From the NCBI RefSeq assembly GCF_020829685.1, contig NZ_JAIVFR010000449.1, positions 1 through 5,837 of the forward strand: a stretch of DNA of 5,837 nt. The letters run 5' to 3'. Under the pieces are notes generated by a model. That model saw nothing but the letters and a program-made list of their open reading frames with translations, did no database searches and had not been told where the DNA came from. Shown piece after piece: positions 5,259 through 5,837 of this stretch (its first letter is position 1; each line of letters opens with the position of its first letter). The stretch comes from Nostoc sp. CHAB 5715. Lineage in GTDB: Bacteria; Cyanobacteriota; Cyanobacteriia; Cyanobacteriales; Nostocaceae. A program made the translations under genes and the position numbers.

Positions 5259-5280
5259 ACAGCAGATTTGGAGTTTATGA
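4795..5280 (+). pseudogene. DDE transposase, N-terminal fragment
   Basis: A 161-codon frame from a TTG at 4795. It matches the first part of a DDE transposase type abundant in cyanobacteria, which I think is annotated as IS701-like or IS4-like; the family name is uncertain. Seen: LSSQINYTLTNLAEHLEQTS (N-terminal region), YLVFDDTVIDKRY with D58/D59 as the likely first catalytic aspartate, RQYSGNEHGVIQGIGLVNCV, and VLMDTWYATNKLML with D145 as the likely second. The usual continuation after NKLM and the catalytic glutamate are missing. The frame instead runs six codons (QQIWSL) into DNA of the oppositely oriented IS630-type element and stops at 5278-5280. Full-length relatives run to 300 residues or more. 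The N-terminus is also damaged. The frame has stops at 4762-4767, while MHKINLLIDEIY from an ATG at 4739 lies in another frame and would join at LLNLTIRYLLSSQ after one indel. It cannot make an active transposase. Confidence 0.75.
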
Positions 5281-5837
5281 GGTACAGTAACAGCAATTTG
5301 TAAACCAATTTTTGAGATGTTCAGGATTAATTAATTCAAGTGCTATTTTAATTAAAACATCAACTCCAGGTGCATTCAAAGGAGAAAATTGTTTCAGGAA
5401 AGCTTTTAATTGTGACCACCAATGTTCGATGGGGTTAAATTCAGGGGAATAGGGAGATAAATACAGAACACTTGCACCAACAGATTCAATTAAGGGTTTA
5501 ATTTCCGCGACTTGATGTGCAGGAAGATTATCCATTACAACAACTGCACCAGCCCATAACTGTGGAAGCAAAAAATGTTCGATAAAGACTTTATATGCAT
5601 TCCCGTCCATTGAGCCGTTTAAAGTCATGACAGCCAAAACTTTTTTTAAGCTGATTCCCCCAATTACACTTACTTTCGCCCCTCGGTAATATGGCTTAAA
5701 ATCATATACCCTACTGCCGCGATCGCTCCTGGCATAAGTCCGAGTCAAACCAAGTAAATCTTGGGGATGACGACTAGCGAGTAAATTAGCGATCGCTTCT
5801 GGAGTCCGGTGGATATGAGCCGATCCTGAGCGCAGTA
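5259..5837 (-). mobile_element. IS630/Tc1-type element, right side beyond window
   Basis: The minus-strand IS630-type transposase gene ends at 5275, and the disrupted plus-strand transposase loses homology at about 5258. The boundary therefore falls in a few bases around the TA at 5258-5259. IS630 elements insert at TA dinucleotides, which fits. ACAGCAGATTTG (5259-5270) is echoed by ACAGCAATTTG (5290-5300), a possible feature of the element end. The other end is outside the window, so target-site duplication cannot be tested. Confidence 0.55.
5275..5837 (-). CDS. IS630-family transposase, C-terminal part
   Basis: A minus-strand frame open from the right edge of the window to a TAA at 5275-5277. 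The last 157 codons, from a TTG at 5748, carry the hallmarks of an IS630/Tc1-mariner DDE transposase. These are TRTYARSDRG, YYRGAKVSVIGGISLKKVLA, VVVMDNLPAHQV with the second catalytic Asp, and LYLSPYSPEFNPIEHWWSQL with the catalytic Glu. Counting from the TTG codon as residue 1, these are D73 and E108, giving the D34E spacing typical of the superfamily. The C-terminus NWFTNCCYCTS is as in related cyanobacterial copies. About 29 further in-frame codons reach the window edge (LRSGSAHIHRTPEAIANLLA then SRHPQDLLG). Relatives usually have a [F/L]-[L/I/V]-D-E-x-G motif just before LGLTRTYAR. Here the residues are SRHPQD, so the first catalytic Asp seems to be missing. This suggests a deletion or rearrangement and an inactive protein. 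The 5' end is not in the window. Confidence 0.8.
   Translation of the reverse strand, partial: LRSGSAHIHRTPEAIANLLASRHPQDLLGLTRTYARSDRGSRVYDFKPYYRGAKVSVIGGISLKKVLAVMTLNGSMDGNAYKVFIEHFLLPQLWAGAVVVMDNLPAHQVAEIKPLIESVGASVLYLSPYSPEFNPIEHWWSQLKAFLKQFSPLNAPGVDVLIKIALELINPEHLKNWFTNCCYCTS

Larger units (their letters stand above)
395..5796. repeat. HIP1 octamers (ten copies of GCGATCGC)
   Basis: Exact GCGATCGC palindromes start at 395, 1278, 2253, 2472, 2604, 4360, 4487, 4613, 5719 and 5789. About 0.1 would be expected by chance in random sequence of equal base use and this length. The excess is the hallmark of the cyanobacterial HIP1 motif and is the strongest clue to the organism group. Copies occur in coding, decayed and intergenic DNA alike. 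Confidence 0.9.

Noticed and set aside
5081..5308. Minus-strand open frame of 75 codons
   Set aside because: It is antisense to the DDE transposase fragment and crosses the junction between two elements.
1..5837. CRISPR array, tRNA or rRNA genes
   Set aside because: No regularly spaced direct repeats and no cloverleaf or ribosomal RNA sequence were seen by eye on either strand.

Overview
The window looks like chromosomal or plasmid DNA from a filamentous (Nostocales-type) cyanobacterium. The main reason is the HIP1 octamer GCGATCGC, present ten times in 5.8 kb on an otherwise AT-rich background. Protein styles agree with this: a DUF1636 cysteine protein, a cyanobacterial ABC exporter and the transposase types. 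Most coding loci are damaged: frameshifts, in-frame stops, a large internal deletion and one insertion sequence (IS) apparently sitting inside another. That density of decay fits an IS-rich genome under relaxed selection, for example a plant- or diatom-associated symbiont such as 'Nostoc azollae'. The organism cannot be named from sequence alone, and sequencing indels could explain some of the breaks.

Layout. (1) 1-458: AT-rich, no solid gene, one possible unframed coding relic (200-373), a palindrome and a HIP1 site. (2) 1622-459, minus strand: a compact three-gene run. It comprises a 78-residue protein broken by one frameshift in an A5 run, a 70-74 residue basic protein, and an intact 229-residue protein with an N-terminal ribbon-helix-helix-like segment and a C-terminal helix-turn-helix-like segment. 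The set has the look of replicon or mobile-element accessory genes, with unknown role. (3) About 2330-1884, minus strand: a decayed coding region that ends at a terminator-like hairpin (1836-1864). It carries two diverged copies of a motif of the form QVAE...LPxLSPxxIGRxL exactly 49 codons apart in one frame. (4) 4207-2327, minus strand: a probable operon. Its first gene is broken (4207-3710), followed by an intact DUF1636 protein (3694-3293) and an ABC exporter that lost nearly its whole transmembrane domain by an in-frame deletion (3268-2327). A Fur-box-like sequence lies 9-27 bases before the first start codon, suggesting ancestral iron control. (5) 4208-4738: non-coding, with several hairpins and palindromes and one short sequence resembling cyanobacterial IS/MITE ends. 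(6) 4739-5837: a plus-strand transposase remnant cut off by a minus-strand IS630/Tc1-type transposase that runs off the right edge.

No CRISPR array, tRNA or rRNA was seen. I did not find a convincing new functional system. The most informative signals are the deleted ABC exporter, the repeated motif in the decayed gene and the compact three-gene run with the DNA-binding-like protein.
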